A stretch of 54,891 nt of DNA from an uncultured Clostridia bacterium (GTDB taxonomy: Bacteria > Bacillota > Clostridia > Oscillospirales > Acutalibacteraceae): NCBI GenBank assembly GCA_944384855.1, contig CALWUY010000012.1:1-54891 (forward strand), in the 5' to 3' direction. Below are positions 19,689 to 28,616 of this stretch, piece by piece. Below the pieces are notes generated by a model. That model saw only the letters and a program-made list of their open reading frames with translations, searched no databases and had not been told where the DNA came from. Each line of letters opens with the position of its first letter. The stretch's first letter is position 1. Both the position numbers and the translations under genes were made by a program.

Positions 19689-19718
19689 ATTATACAACAA
19701 AAACAGCCCGATTGTAAA
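19689..19718 (-). promoter_or_regulatory. Promoter of the hprK-ftsH operon
   Basis: On the minus strand, TTTACA (19713-19718), an 18-base spacer and TATAAT (19689-19694). The expected start is near 19682, about 30 nt upstream of the TTG start of hprK. No other comparably good promoter was seen inside the operon. Confidence 0.75.
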
Positions 19719-20185
19719 GCATTTAATTACAATAATATATTTTTATAGTATTTTAACATTTTTGCCTCATTAGTATTCACACAAACCCTTCACACAACCA
19801 ATAGCCTTTACCGTAAATTTCTTATTCAGCAGCGATTTTTTCACCCGTGGATACTCACCTGCACATTTCGGAAATATTTTCCTTTAATAAACTAACCCTG
19901 ACGTCTTTTGTCAGGGCTGAAAAAGTTTTGAATCAGTAAAAGCTGAAAATATCTGAACTTCATGAACGCAGATAGAAAACTGATTATTGATTTAAATTTT
20001 TCAAAAAAGTAAATTGCAGCTGAACTGTCCCTCCGCATTCTCCGGTATGCTGCGTAAATACTTCAGGTGGACAAACCGTTACGCTAAAAGCTCACTTGGT
20101 ACAGGATTTATGGGTGCAGCTTTGCTGTGAACGGGATATCAGACTATTACTTAATGACACATTATTCTGTTTTTGCTGTTTGCTA
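19719..20185. other. Intergenic region, mostly without recognisable content
   Basis: About 470 bases separate the hprK promoter from the end of the alpha-galactosidase gene. The only structure I can support is a small hairpin at 19896-19916. A 27-codon plus-strand frame (20047-20130) has no clear ribosome site or homologue. No tRNA or known RNA motif was recognised. Confidence 0.5.
19896..19916 (-). terminator. Possible distal terminator after alpha-galactosidase
   Basis: CCCTGAC (19896-19902) pairs with GTCAGGG (19910-19916) around a 7-nt loop. The minus-strand tail TTAGTTTATT is moderately T-rich. It lies 270 bases beyond the stop codon, so the assignment is tentative. Confidence 0.35.
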
Positions 20186-21844
20186 TTATATGGACCGTGC
20201 CATCACAAGCTGTGAAGTATTGGCAGCATCAAGGCGAACCATCAGTCCCGTCATACATAAATCAAACCCTGACCTTGTAAAATGTTGGTCTGCAGGTTGA
20301 ATTTCAACACTGTACGTTTTACCCTGATCCAATCCTCTGAATTTGAATGTGTGGCAGTCTTCTTCTGCCAGAGCCTGTCTGAATACGCCGGCTACGGCCG
20401 AGTTCCCGTCTTCCGACACATACTCAAGCGCGCACCAGCCGTCGCCGTCGCCGCCCGGCAGCACCGGATTATGATGAAAAACGCGCATACGGCCATGCAT
20501 CGGCCGAATCAGTTCCTTATATATACGTATGTATTTTTTTATTGCTGCAAATGCCGCAGGGTTTATATCATCCAACGTAGGAGCTACTCCGGAAATCGCA
20601 GGGTGTGCCAAAATAGCGACATGAAGCTGAGTATCTAAATTACCTACATAACATCCATTCATTGTTACGCCGAAAGTGCGATTCAGATATTCAGGCGGCA
20701 GCACAAGGCTGATTCCGTTCAGAATCCTGAGTGTACGAGGCATTACAAACCAGTCGGAAATCCAAGAGGTTGTAAATCTGCTTACAATACCGATGTCAGT
20801 GCGTCCTCCTCCGCTGGAACAGGTTTCCAAATGCAAATCCGGATACTTGCACTTAATTTCTTCAAAGATTTCATACAGACTCTCCACGTGTCTCCAAAGT
20901 GTATTTTCCTCACGGTCCCCTACCTGATGAAATCCCCCTTCGAAAACATTGGTATTATAATCTAGGCGAAGTAAATCCAACGAATAACGTTCAATCAAAC
21001 GCAACAGCTCCGAACGGACAAACTCTTTTGCTGCAGGGTTTGTAAGATCCAGCATTCTGTCAACCGGTTTGCCGTAACGATGCAAGAACCAATCAGGATG
21101 CTCTTGATAGACTTTCGAAAGCCTGCCGGCCGACTCGATTTCCACCCATAATCCGACCTGCATACCCTTGCTGCGGGCATGTGCAAAAACCGGAAACAAA
21201 TCGTTAGGCAGCCGATCGCCTGCCGTCCAATCTCCCGTAGAATCATACCAATATTGTCCTTTTTTTCCGAACCATCCGACATCGACGATAAACATTTCCG
21301 CACCGATCTCAGCTCCCAAATCGATTTCTTTTTTCAGTGCTTCTTCGCTGACTTCATGCTCTATATATCCCCAATGATTTAAAATAACCGGCTGCTTGCC
21401 TGACGGAGGCGTCAGCAAAATATTTTTGCGCTGATAGCTGTGCAGATTTTGTATAAGTCTGTCAAAATTCCCGTGACACAAACCAAAATGCACCTCCGGC
21501 GATGATACGCACTCTCCCGGCATCAGCACGTATGCCGGTGAAGGCGAAACCGGAGCCATCGAAAAAATCAACCTTGACATTTCCGAGTCGGTCTCTTTTT
21601 TGCCTGAATCGCATGCTATGCACGCCCGCCAATTAGCCGACCAGCCCATCTGGCAGAGAAAATAACCTCCCATAATATTGTTTCTGGCAATAAATGCCGG
21701 ATGCCCGAATCCACTTCTTCCCTTTTTGGACCCGAATTCAACCGCTGCACTGTATGGAATATCGGAAAATGTAAAATCTCCCTCGGTTGCATATTCTGCC
21801 GACCTGAAATACCCTACTGAGTACGGAGCAATACTGACATTCAT
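20186..21844 (-). CDS. GH36-type alpha-galactosidase, catalytic part (3' part of a frameshifted gene)
   Basis: This 552-residue frame carries the barrel and C-terminal beta domain of a family GH36 alpha-galactosidase, which releases terminal alpha-galactose from raffinose-type oligosaccharides or galactomannan. The likely nucleophile is D295 in 'LLRLDYNTNVF', and the likely acid/base is D364 in 'SWISDWFVMP', a spacing normal for the family. 'ETCSSGGGRTD' is the GH36 glycine-rich motif, and 'WGYIEHEVSEEALKKEIDL' marks the barrel start. No signal peptide is present on the complete gene, so the enzyme is probably cytoplasmic. The ATG at 21844 is not a natural start; the frame continues from the 5' part across an A9 tract. 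Confidence 0.85.
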   Translation of the reverse strand: MNVSIAPYSVGYFRSAEYATEGDFTFSDIPYSAAVEFGSKKGRSGFGHPAFIARNNIMGGYFLCQMGWSANWRACIACDSGKKETDSEMSRLIFSMAPVSPSPAYVLMPGECVSSPEVHFGLCHGNFDRLIQNLHSYQRKNILLTPPSGKQPVILNHWGYIEHEVSEEALKKEIDLGAEIGAEMFIVDVGWFGKKGQYWYDSTGDWTAGDRLPNDLFPVFAHARSKGMQVGLWVEIESAGRLSKVYQEHPDWFLHRYGKPVDRMLDLTNPAAKEFVRSELLRLIERYSLDLLRLDYNTNVFEGGFHQVGDREENTLWRHVESLYEIFEEIKCKYPDLHLETCSSGGGRTDIGIVSRFTTSWISDWFVMPRTLRILNGISLVLPPEYLNRTFGVTMNGCYVGNLDTQLHVAILAHPAISGVAPTLDDINPAAFAAIKKYIRIYKELIRPMHGRMRVFHHNPVLPGGDGDGWCALEYVSEDGNSAVAGVFRQALAEEDCHTFKFRGLDQGKTYSVEIQPADQHFTRSGFDLCMTGLMVRLDAANTSQLVMARSI

Positions 21845-22319
21845 CAGTGAATCGCTCAGATTTTTTTTTCATCTGAAACAGGTACCCTTTAAGCGGAGTG
21901 ACGGAAGTAATTGACACCGGATTTGTACAGTTGTTTGTGATTTTAAGCGAGCGGGTAAAAAATCCAAACCCTCCTGCGGCAGTAATAACATCCAGCGTTA
22001 TATCCTTTCGGTTGTTTTTGAGGGTTAATACTGTTCTCACACTTCCGTTTTCTAAGATTTCTGCATGAAAATCGACAAACTCCCACCCATAATACAAAGA
22101 ATCACCGTCAACTATCAAGTCAAAAGACGCTCCAGTTTTAGCTTCGTCCGCCCGTACAACCGGGATACCGTTGTCGCGGTAATCCGCGCAGACAAGTATG
22201 CCGTCAATTAACCGTTCAGTGTATATGGAAACATCCGAGCCAAAGCGAAATCCCAAAGGCTCTTCGCAAAGCATCTCACAGTATACATTTGAAGATTCTG
22301 TTCTTTTTATCTTATCCAT
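21738..22319 (-). CDS. GH36-type alpha-galactosidase, N-terminal part (5' part of a frameshifted gene)
   Basis: Starts at ATG 22319 behind AAAGGG and encodes the N-terminal beta-supersandwich of GH36 up to 'KGYLFQMKK' (about residue 152). In the run of nine A (minus strand; 21861-21869) the frame changes: with one A fewer the protein continues 'MKKNLSDSLMNVSIAPYSVG' into the catalytic frame. As read, translation instead continues about 40 nonsense residues to a stop at 21738. The repaired protein would have about 710 residues, normal for GH36. Explanations are a sequencing or assembly error, a genuine mutation, or transcriptional slippage restoring the frame in a fraction of mRNAs. Confidence 0.8.
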   Translation of the reverse strand: MDKIKRTESSNVYCEMLCEEPLGFRFGSDVSIYTERLIDGILVCADYRDNGIPVVRADEAKTGASFDLIVDGDSLYYGWEFVDFHAEILENGSVRTVLTLKNNRKDITLDVITAAGGFGFFTRSLKITNNCTNPVSITSVTPLKGYLFQMKKKSERFTDECQYCSVLSRVFQVGRICNRGRFYIFRYSIQCSG

Positions 22320-22451
22320 ATAAAATTTTCCCTTTCTTCTTAATATGTTTCTTTAATTTGTTTTTTGTAATTAAATGCGGGATACTTAAAAAGATGTTAT
22401 TTTATACTTATACGTTCACCGAACACACACTTGTTTCCGTATGTCTCTACT

Positions 22452-22475
22452 TACACAAATATAACATACACAAAT
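22452..22475. promoter_or_regulatory. Direct repeats upstream of alpha-galactosidase (possible operator)
   Basis: TACACAAAT occurs at 22452-22460 and again at 22467-22475, a 15-bp period. They lie about 135 bases upstream of the alpha-galactosidase start. The arrangement could be a regulator-binding site, but no cognate regulator is adjacent and I could not define a convincing promoter. Confidence 0.3.
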
Positions 22476-22484
22476 AAAATCTGC

Positions 22485-22516
22485 AAGAAAAACCTGCACT
22501 CAAAAGCGAGTGCAGG
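22485..22516 (-). terminator. Terminator of the GH127-mutarotase operon
   Basis: On the minus strand a perfect 9-bp stem (CCTGCACTC with GAGTGCAGG; 22508-22516 and 22493-22501) closes a 6-nt loop and is followed by TTTTTCTT. It lies about 300 bases after the mutarotase stop and just upstream of the alpha-galactosidase promoter region. Confidence 0.8.
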
Positions 22517-22819
22517 AAAACTGAGAATGTATCTGAATTAACAAAACTGAAAGAGAAAAATTCAATAAAACTATCTGTAAAATTAATCGGCAATTAAATT
22601 ATCCTTTTTCCTATTGCTTTTAAAATTAAATTTCGCAGTAAAAAATATGCTTAAAATATCTAAAGCAATAAATACTTGTATAATTACATATTATAAACTT
22701 TATATTCGTCAATTCAAAAAGTATAACGCATATATGCCGAAAAAATCAAAATTCTACATGATTAAAGGATTTTTAGCGGTTTGATTTTCACATTTTGCAA
22801 TTGAGTTTTTATTTGAAAT

Positions 22820-23263
22820 TTAATTCTCCGCAATTACACCCTTCTGCAACATTATATTCGCATAAAGCGCCTCTTCGCTTGTGGCAATAATTGCATACGC
22901 GGTTTTGGCCTCTTCATAAAAAGCAAACCGTTCTATTTCTCCTACCAAATCACCTGCGTTGTCATAATACTCGTATATCGCGTTTTTATAATCTTCCCAG
23001 ATCGGAGTCCGAATATTTTCACCGGGAGTCACCTGCATTAAAGTTACGGGTTTTTCTATACCGCAGTCCAAAGGAAAAAGTTTTAAAATTGCCTTTAAAA
23101 CCTCATACGTACCCTGACCGTCACAACGTATTATCTTAGCATTTTTACCGATACTTTCAACCGGAAAATTACCGTCGGCTATTACTATTCTGTCGCTGTG
23201 CCCCATTTCGCAAAGCACTTTCAGCAATTCAGGAGATATAATTTTAGGTATACCTTTTAACAC
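22820..23263 (-). CDS. RbsD/FucU-family sugar mutarotase
   Basis: Catalyses interconversion of sugar anomers, or of ring forms, before phosphorylation. The 147-residue protein starts 'MLKGIPKIISPELLKVLCEMGH' and has 'HSDRIVIADGNFPVES', whose His and Asp are the conserved active-site region of the family; the sequence is closer to FucU than to RbsD. The start is GTG 23263 with GGAGG 7 bases upstream; the longer frame begins before that ribosome site. It is the last gene of the five-gene operon, after the SIS isomerase (20-base gap). Fucose is the classic FucU substrate, but no fucose pathway genes are present here. Confidence 0.88.
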   Translation of the reverse strand: MLKGIPKIISPELLKVLCEMGHSDRIVIADGNFPVESIGKNAKIIRCDGQGTYEVLKAILKLFPLDCGIEKPVTLMQVTPGENIRTPIWEDYKNAIYEYYDNAGDLVGEIERFAFYEEAKTAYAIIATSEEALYANIMLQKGVIAEN

Positions 23264-23283
23264 TTTTACGCCTCCGTACAATA

Positions 23284-23880
23284 TTATTTTTCATTTTCTC
23301 TCAATTGACCCAGCGAACCTCCGGGATGCCTTTTTACATATTGCTCAGGCGTTATTTTAACCTCATCCTGTAAAACTATTGATAAACATTGCAGTATGTA
23401 GGTCTCTGCAAGTATCGACGCTCTCGGCGCTCTGTTAAGCACTCCGCCTTCTCTGCCAACATTAGCCACAAGACAAACATCCGCATATTTACCTAACCAT
23501 GACTCAGGATTACCCGTAACAGCGATTATTTTACACCCATTATCCCTTATTGCCATCGCAGTAGCCTTCAATTCAGCTGTTTCACCGCTGTTCGAAATGC
23601 AAATAACAATATCCCCCTCTGCCAGCTGACCGCATGAACCGTGTACGGCCTCTGTGCCATGGAGAAAATACGCGGGCGTTCCGGTAGATGAAATAAGCGA
23701 CGCCGCGTACCCGGCAATGTGCGCGGGTTTACCTATTCCTGTTATATGAAGCCTGTTCCCGCTTTTTCCGGCATCTATAATAAGCCTGGCAGCATTATTA
23801 ATACTGACAATATCAATACCATCAACAAATTTTAAAAATTCTTCTTTTGATATACATATAAAACTTTGCAAAGCATCCAT
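23284..23880 (-). CDS. SIS-domain sugar-phosphate isomerase, KdsD-like
   Basis: A 198-residue single SIS domain with 'GIGKPAHIAGYAASLISSTG', 'SNSGETAEL' for phosphate binding and the C-terminal 'RHPGGSLGQL', which matches the 'FHPGGALG' motif of arabinose-5-phosphate isomerases (KdsD/GutQ). The two CBS domains found in KdsD are absent, which suggests a catabolic role. In context (5 bases after a PfkB kinase and 20 before a mutarotase) it would isomerise the phosphorylated sugar made by the kinase, for example arabinose 5-phosphate to ribulose 5-phosphate. The substrate is inferred. Hexulose-phosphate isomerase or phosphosugar-binding roles remain possible. Confidence 0.8.
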   Translation of the reverse strand: MDALQSFICISKEEFLKFVDGIDIVSINNAARLIIDAGKSGNRLHITGIGKPAHIAGYAASLISSTGTPAYFLHGTEAVHGSCGQLAEGDIVICISNSGETAELKATAMAIRDNGCKIIAVTGNPESWLGKYADVCLVANVGREGGVLNRAPRASILAETYILQCLSIVLQDEVKITPEQYVKRHPGGSLGQLRENEK

Positions 23881-23885
23881 ATCAA

Positions 23886-24857
23886 TTACCTCTTGATTAA
23901 CACATTATATTTTTCCGGAGAAATTCCTTTTTCATTCATAAACGATAAGACTTCGCTTATTTCAGGCAGGCTTGTCTGCGCTCCCATTTTTGATACAGTT
24001 ATCCCTGCTGTACAATTTGAAAAAATCAATGCGTCTTTTATATCTATTCCGGCCGACACAGCAGTGCAAAAAGCTCCTATAAAGCTGTCCCCCGCAGCAG
24101 TGGGATCCAAAACATGCGCCACGTCAATACTCGGTGAAGCAATCATTTGTTTACCGTCGCTGAAAACACATCCGTTTTTTCCTAACGTAATCAAAACATT
24201 ACCTACTCCCAAATCATGAATTTTCTTTACAGCTGTCTTTGCATCATCAAAACCGCTGATTTCTCCGCCAACAATATCTGACGCCTCATATTCGTTCGGC
24301 GAAATATATGTGAGGCACTCAATCATGTCGCCGGAAACCTTTGCCGACGGTGCGGGATTAAGCATAACCGGAACTCCTGCCTCTTTTGCATACTGCGCAA
24401 CAGCAAGATTGACTTCTTCCGGAATTTCATGCTGTAAAATTACCATATCATAATTTGAAACCTTGGCTTTTAAAAATTCAACGTCATTTACAGTTAATTC
24501 AAAGTTGGCTCCCGGAACAACAATAATTCTGTTTTCGGTGCCTGAACTGTTTTTTTGAATTTGGACATTGCCAACCGCCGTAGATGCCGTATCGGAAATT
24601 AATATACTATCCGTATTCACACCGCTTTCGGCTGCGGATTTAATAAGACTTTTTCCGAAATTATCATTTCCTACCTTACCCACCATTGTAACGTCGGCTC
24701 CCAGTCTCGCAGCTTGTACCGCTTGATTTGCGCCCTTGCCTCCGGGAGCAGTCGAAAAATCCTTTCCTATTACAGTCTGACCCGCATTCGGAAATATCTC
24801 AGTTGTTACAATCAGATCCATTACTAAACTTCCGACTACCAAAATTCTAGGCTTCAT
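23886..24857 (-). CDS. PfkB-family carbohydrate kinase, ribokinase-like
   Basis: Phosphorylates a free sugar, most likely a pentose, in the cytoplasm. The 323-residue chain has the N-terminal substrate motif 'PGGKGANQAVQAARLG' typical of ribokinase and the catalytic 'DPTAAGDSFIGAF' (the usual DTTGAGD with Pro and Ala substitutions). 'GGKGAN' points to ribokinase rather than fructokinase, but the exact sugar is not determined. Next to it are a mutarotase and an arabinose-5-phosphate-isomerase-like protein, so D-arabinose or D-ribose are the leading candidates. The ATG lies 27 bases after the second GH127-type gene. Confidence 0.9.
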   Translation of the reverse strand: MKPRILVVGSLVMDLIVTTEIFPNAGQTVIGKDFSTAPGGKGANQAVQAARLGADVTMVGKVGNDNFGKSLIKSAAESGVNTDSILISDTASTAVGNVQIQKNSSGTENRIIVVPGANFELTVNDVEFLKAKVSNYDMVILQHEIPEEVNLAVAQYAKEAGVPVMLNPAPSAKVSGDMIECLTYISPNEYEASDIVGGEISGFDDAKTAVKKIHDLGVGNVLITLGKNGCVFSDGKQMIASPSIDVAHVLDPTAAGDSFIGAFCTAVSAGIDIKDALIFSNCTAGITVSKMGAQTSLPEISEVLSFMNEKGISPEKYNVLIKR

Positions 24858-24884
24858 AACAATTACCTTCTCCTAATTAAGCGA

Positions 24885-26711
24885 TTACTTTACTATAGGC
24901 ATTTCTGTCATACGCAGTTTCGCGCATCCGTATGGATATAATTCTATTTGTTCCGCTTCGCATGCGGAATTATCAGACAGCGGTTTCCTTGCCGCAACAG
25001 TATTATATCCTTCCTCAAAATCCCATTCGACCTTCTTCATATAAGCTTTTAACGTTATACGGGGCTTTTGGGAAGAAAACGGTATACTATCACCTGCATT
25101 ATAACACGGTATTAAGTCTTCGTCAATAAAACCGTAGCGCCAGTCGCTTTTCGGTATTAACTCATAATCACAATATGGGAATTTCCGTTCTACGCCATCC
25201 TTTAAATACTCATATTTCTTATATTCAGTTAAAACAGGCAGTGAAAAAATTATAGGACCATATTGCGCAGTTTTAAGGTTATGCGGACGTGACTGAAAAT
25301 GCGGAATGTCTGTAAAATCAAATGTAAAGCTATACTTTCCGCTCCAAATCCGCTCTATTTCGCAGCAATCATCCGGTTTGTGGTCCGCGCCGTTTATTCT
25401 AAGAGATTTTACCCATGAAGGTATTCTTACAGTAAGTGGAAATTTTACTTTTTCTTTACTTTCTACGGTTATTTTGGCACTGTGCCTGAACGGATACTCA
25501 GTTTCTATGCGGACTTCAACCGGCACACCATTTACTTCTGTTTTAAGAGTTGAAGGCAATAGTGCAGCTATATGTATACCGTTCTCTGACTTCAGAAAAG
25601 AAAACATCGCAAGCTTCGGCCAGCCTTGATTATGATTAGCGGTACAGCATCCGAAATGCGGTTCCAAACCGAAAATATGAGCTTCTGAATTATTGGTCCC
25701 AAAATACGATTTGCCCGGAAACCTTATACATGCAATCTGATTTACCATCTGAACATATTGATGTGTCCACATATCATCGCTAATAGTTGCCGGCAACGCG
25801 TTAAACGCAAGTTTTTCAAGTCTGTCTGCCCAAACAGGATTTCTCGTTATTGCATAAAGCAATTCACACGAATACATTAATTCTACAACTGAACAAAGTT
25901 CGGTTCCGCGATTATTTGCGACACCGGCTAAACATTCATCGCCTGTAAATCCGCCGAACGCGGTTCCGTTATATTTATCGAGTTCCTGCCAAAGCGCTTC
26001 TGCCTTATTTTCATATTTCTCACCGAATAATTTTGCGCTTACTGCCTCATATTTAAACATCATACATAAATTTACTATATGTGTTTCATAAGTCCAACAA
26101 TTAAGGGGTTTTCGCCAGTCGTCTATATAATCAAAAAAATTTACTCCCTGTTCTCTTACCGCTTTGCCTAATTCCCGTATCCATTCCTCTTTATATCTGT
26201 CATATAAAAACTGCAGCGGTATCATACATTCAAACCAACGAAATTTGCCCCAGTTAAAAAGTTTTATTCCTTCGTTTTTAATTTCATTATAAAGACATTT
26301 CATTGAACGGTAAAGAGAATTTAACACTGAAGCATCATCAGTGAAATCTACATAAACCGCCAATACCTTTCCTATCAGAAAATAAGCCCACACATCATAT
26401 TCATTTCTTGCATTATCAGGACACGGACATATCCATCCGTCAGATTTCTGACGTTCAATAATTGATTTGATATATTTATCGGCACGACATATCATATCTT
26501 TATCCCCAAGCAGATAAGCAAGCGGTATAAATCCGTCCAGCCAGTAAGGTACTCGTTCCCAGCCTTCTTTATCACCGCCTATCCATGCACTGTCACGAAT
26601 ATCCGGCCATATCTTATCAAGGTTCCCGCTAAGTCCGTCCTTTTGTATTTTCAACTGTTCCAATAACCAACCTTCAGGTTTTACTGACCCCGCACGAAAA
26701 TAATTATACAT
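24885..26711 (-). CDS. GH127/DUF1680-type glycosidase (second paralogue)
   Basis: A 608-residue protein of the DUF1680 superfamily, an (alpha/alpha)6 barrel plus beta-sandwich that includes GH127 beta-L-arabinofuranosidases and related families. 'GTELCSVVE' (E271, C273) and 'FGCCTANHNQGW' (C355, C356) match the Glu-x-Cys and Cys-Cys positions that bind zinc and supply the cysteine nucleophile in GH127. No signal peptide is seen, so it works in the cytoplasm. I use ATG 26711 with GAGGAT 7 bases upstream; 50 extra codons of the longer frame lack that support and overlap the upstream gene. It is clearly diverged from its neighbour and may cleave a different linkage. Confidence 0.85.
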   Translation of the reverse strand: MYNYFRAGSVKPEGWLLEQLKIQKDGLSGNLDKIWPDIRDSAWIGGDKEGWERVPYWLDGFIPLAYLLGDKDMICRADKYIKSIIERQKSDGWICPCPDNARNEYDVWAYFLIGKVLAVYVDFTDDASVLNSLYRSMKCLYNEIKNEGIKLFNWGKFRWFECMIPLQFLYDRYKEEWIRELGKAVREQGVNFFDYIDDWRKPLNCWTYETHIVNLCMMFKYEAVSAKLFGEKYENKAEALWQELDKYNGTAFGGFTGDECLAGVANNRGTELCSVVELMYSCELLYAITRNPVWADRLEKLAFNALPATISDDMWTHQYVQMVNQIACIRFPGKSYFGTNNSEAHIFGLEPHFGCCTANHNQGWPKLAMFSFLKSENGIHIAALLPSTLKTEVNGVPVEVRIETEYPFRHSAKITVESKEKVKFPLTVRIPSWVKSLRINGADHKPDDCCEIERIWSGKYSFTFDFTDIPHFQSRPHNLKTAQYGPIIFSLPVLTEYKKYEYLKDGVERKFPYCDYELIPKSDWRYGFIDEDLIPCYNAGDSIPFSSQKPRITLKAYMKKVEWDFEEGYNTVAARKPLSDNSACEAEQIELYPYGCAKLRMTEMPIVK

Positions 26712-26760
26712 AAATATTATCCTCTTCCGATTTGATTTATATACGATGTCTAAACGCTGT

Positions 26761-28548
26761 TTACCTTTCAAACCAAACTGATAGCTTTGAATCCTTATTC
26801 CAGGTTTTTCCCGCAGACGAATAATCAATAAGTATACTGTCATTATCGTCATCACATTCAAATGCCGTAATACAGGGTACTTTTAAATTGTCCTTTTTTT
26901 TGTATTTTTGAACTATATCTGTCGCTTTGTTTATCTCTTCACAAACACGCGAGTCTTTAGCAAGTATTAACGGACCGCTTGCTAACGCAAAGCGATTTAT
27001 TGAATTTCCGTGCGCGCCAAACCGAGAGGGAATAATAACTCTTATTTCAAAGTCCAAAATTAAAATTATTCTGTCACCGCTTTTAACATTTACTTCCGCA
27101 TATTCGCCCGCTGTACATTCTATATTTCTCCCGTTAAGCAGCAGGACTGTACTTTCACTGTATTGCGGTATCCTTATCTTCATAAGATTATTTCCGTATT
27201 CAATTTTTATATAAACAATATTATCGGCCGGATATTTAGTATCCATCGATATCTTGGCTTTTGCTCCGTTAATTTCGAATTCCGCCGCTGCTGAAATATA
27301 AGAATTTATAACTATTGAATCACGTGACTTCATAATCGGATACAATCCCATTAATCCTATGCCGGCAGCAGCTATTGCGGTACAGCATCCGAATAAGTTG
27401 AATAATTCTAAAATTCGCATTCCTCCCATTCCTCTGCCCCGGCTTTGATTTATTAGCGGACTGTAACTGTCGAAAATCATACCCATATTTTCATGTCTGA
27501 GCTCAGTATTGACACAGCCTGTCAATGCATTGTAAACCGTTCTTTCCATCAGTTCCGCGTATTTTATATCACCCGTTAACCTCAAAAGCTGACTGCATAA
27601 TTTCAGCCATGTCACGGTAACGCAGGTTTCCTGCATAATACCGCTTTCGTTTTCCTCTAACTGCCTTACGGCAGAGTGATCGAACAATTCATGAGTGCAT
27701 CCCGCGCTGCCGATTACCGTAATTTCAGTTTCGGATATCATATCCGCAAAATTAATTACTGCCTGCTCCCATTTCTTGTTTCCTGTTACTCTCGAATACT
27801 CCAAAAGTCCTTCAAAACATGACATCATCTCATAAGCCTTTGTTGCGGGATACTCATAAGGATATCCGTTCTTTTGATACGCGCGTTCAAATATATTATC
27901 CTCTGTCATTCCTCCTTCCGATACAATATAATCAGCGAAATCAAGAAATTTTCTGTTACCGGTAATCACGTAAAGTCTTACCATAGGCTCCAATATGGAA
28001 CTCGAATTGAGTCCATACCATTCTTTGCTGGTTTTATTTATATTTATCTTTCCGTCTCCGTTGCCGACATGATCGACTATGTAACCGGCATGCTTCTCCA
28101 ACGCCGAAACTATCTCCTCTTTTAATTTTCCACTTTTACAGATATCATAAAAATATTCTAAGCCCAATAATACATATTTTCTGCACCACATATCCCACGC
28201 CGTAAATTCTTTCTCACGGCTATATGTGCAGATTCTACCTGAGGAATCCTGAGTTTTAAGCAAATCATTTACTGTATGCGTTAAAATATCATACAGCCTC
28301 TCATCCCCTGTTGCGGTATAAACAAAGGAAGCTCCTCGCATAAGCTTGCCCCAAAATTCTCCTCTCCAGCCATTATCAACATCATCTGACGGATATGTAA
28401 ACTGTTTGACCAAAAGTGCCCACAGATCTTCATCATACAACTGATTTTCACATACAAAATCAAAATAAAATTTTAAAAAGTCTTTTGCCTGCACTTCACC
28501 CGCTTGAGGCATAAACAACTTGTCAGTTTTCTGATATATTTTTTTCAT
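26761..28548 (-). CDS. GH127/DUF1680-type glycosidase (first paralogue)
   Basis: First gene of the operon, 595 residues, same superfamily as its downstream neighbour. 'MQETCVTVTW' (E307, C309) and 'FGCCTAIAAAG' (C388, C389) preserve the zinc/cysteine active-site pattern of GH127. There is no signal peptide, so the substrate should be an imported oligosaccharide. Start ATG 28548 has GGAG 9 bases upstream; the ATG seven codons earlier has none. Expression is probably controlled by the divergent AraC regulator through the 259-base shared region. Beta-L-arabinofuranoside is the best-known substrate of the group, but others (GH142, GH146, acidic-sugar hydrolases) share the fold. Confidence 0.85.
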   Translation of the reverse strand: MKKIYQKTDKLFMPQAGEVQAKDFLKFYFDFVCENQLYDEDLWALLVKQFTYPSDDVDNGWRGEFWGKLMRGASFVYTATGDERLYDILTHTVNDLLKTQDSSGRICTYSREKEFTAWDMWCRKYVLLGLEYFYDICKSGKLKEEIVSALEKHAGYIVDHVGNGDGKININKTSKEWYGLNSSSILEPMVRLYVITGNRKFLDFADYIVSEGGMTEDNIFERAYQKNGYPYEYPATKAYEMMSCFEGLLEYSRVTGNKKWEQAVINFADMISETEITVIGSAGCTHELFDHSAVRQLEENESGIMQETCVTVTWLKLCSQLLRLTGDIKYAELMERTVYNALTGCVNTELRHENMGMIFDSYSPLINQSRGRGMGGMRILELFNLFGCCTAIAAAGIGLMGLYPIMKSRDSIVINSYISAAAEFEINGAKAKISMDTKYPADNIVYIKIEYGNNLMKIRIPQYSESTVLLLNGRNIECTAGEYAEVNVKSGDRIILILDFEIRVIIPSRFGAHGNSINRFALASGPLILAKDSRVCEEINKATDIVQKYKKKDNLKVPCITAFECDDDNDSILIDYSSAGKTWNKDSKLSVWFER

Positions 28549-28616
28549 GTTCTTTATCTCCGTTTTCATTCGATTTTACTTATATATGACAGCCTGGCTT
28601 TTTATAAAGTTCAGAC

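Larger units (their letters stand above)
22320..22819. other. Intergenic region with a terminator and direct repeats
   Basis: This stretch of 500 bases contains the alpha-galactosidase leader, two 9-bp direct repeats (22452-22475), a small palindrome GTTCACCGAAC (22414-22424) and the terminator of the mutarotase operon (22485-22516). The remaining 300 bases (22517-22819) are very AT-rich and show no gene or clear motif. Confidence 0.55.

Noticed and set aside
19653-19700. N-terminal extension of hprK to ATG 19700
   Set aside because: The extension lies across the promoter and predicted transcription start and includes the GGAGG site that serves TTG 19652.
20047-20130. 27-codon frame in the intergenic region after alpha-galactosidase
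   Set aside because: Too short, no clear ribosome site, no recognisable homologue; noted only as part of the intergenic description.
26712-26861. 50-codon N-terminal extension of the second GH127-type gene
   Set aside because: It overlaps the end of the upstream gene, resembles no family sequence, and a good ribosome site precedes ATG 26711.
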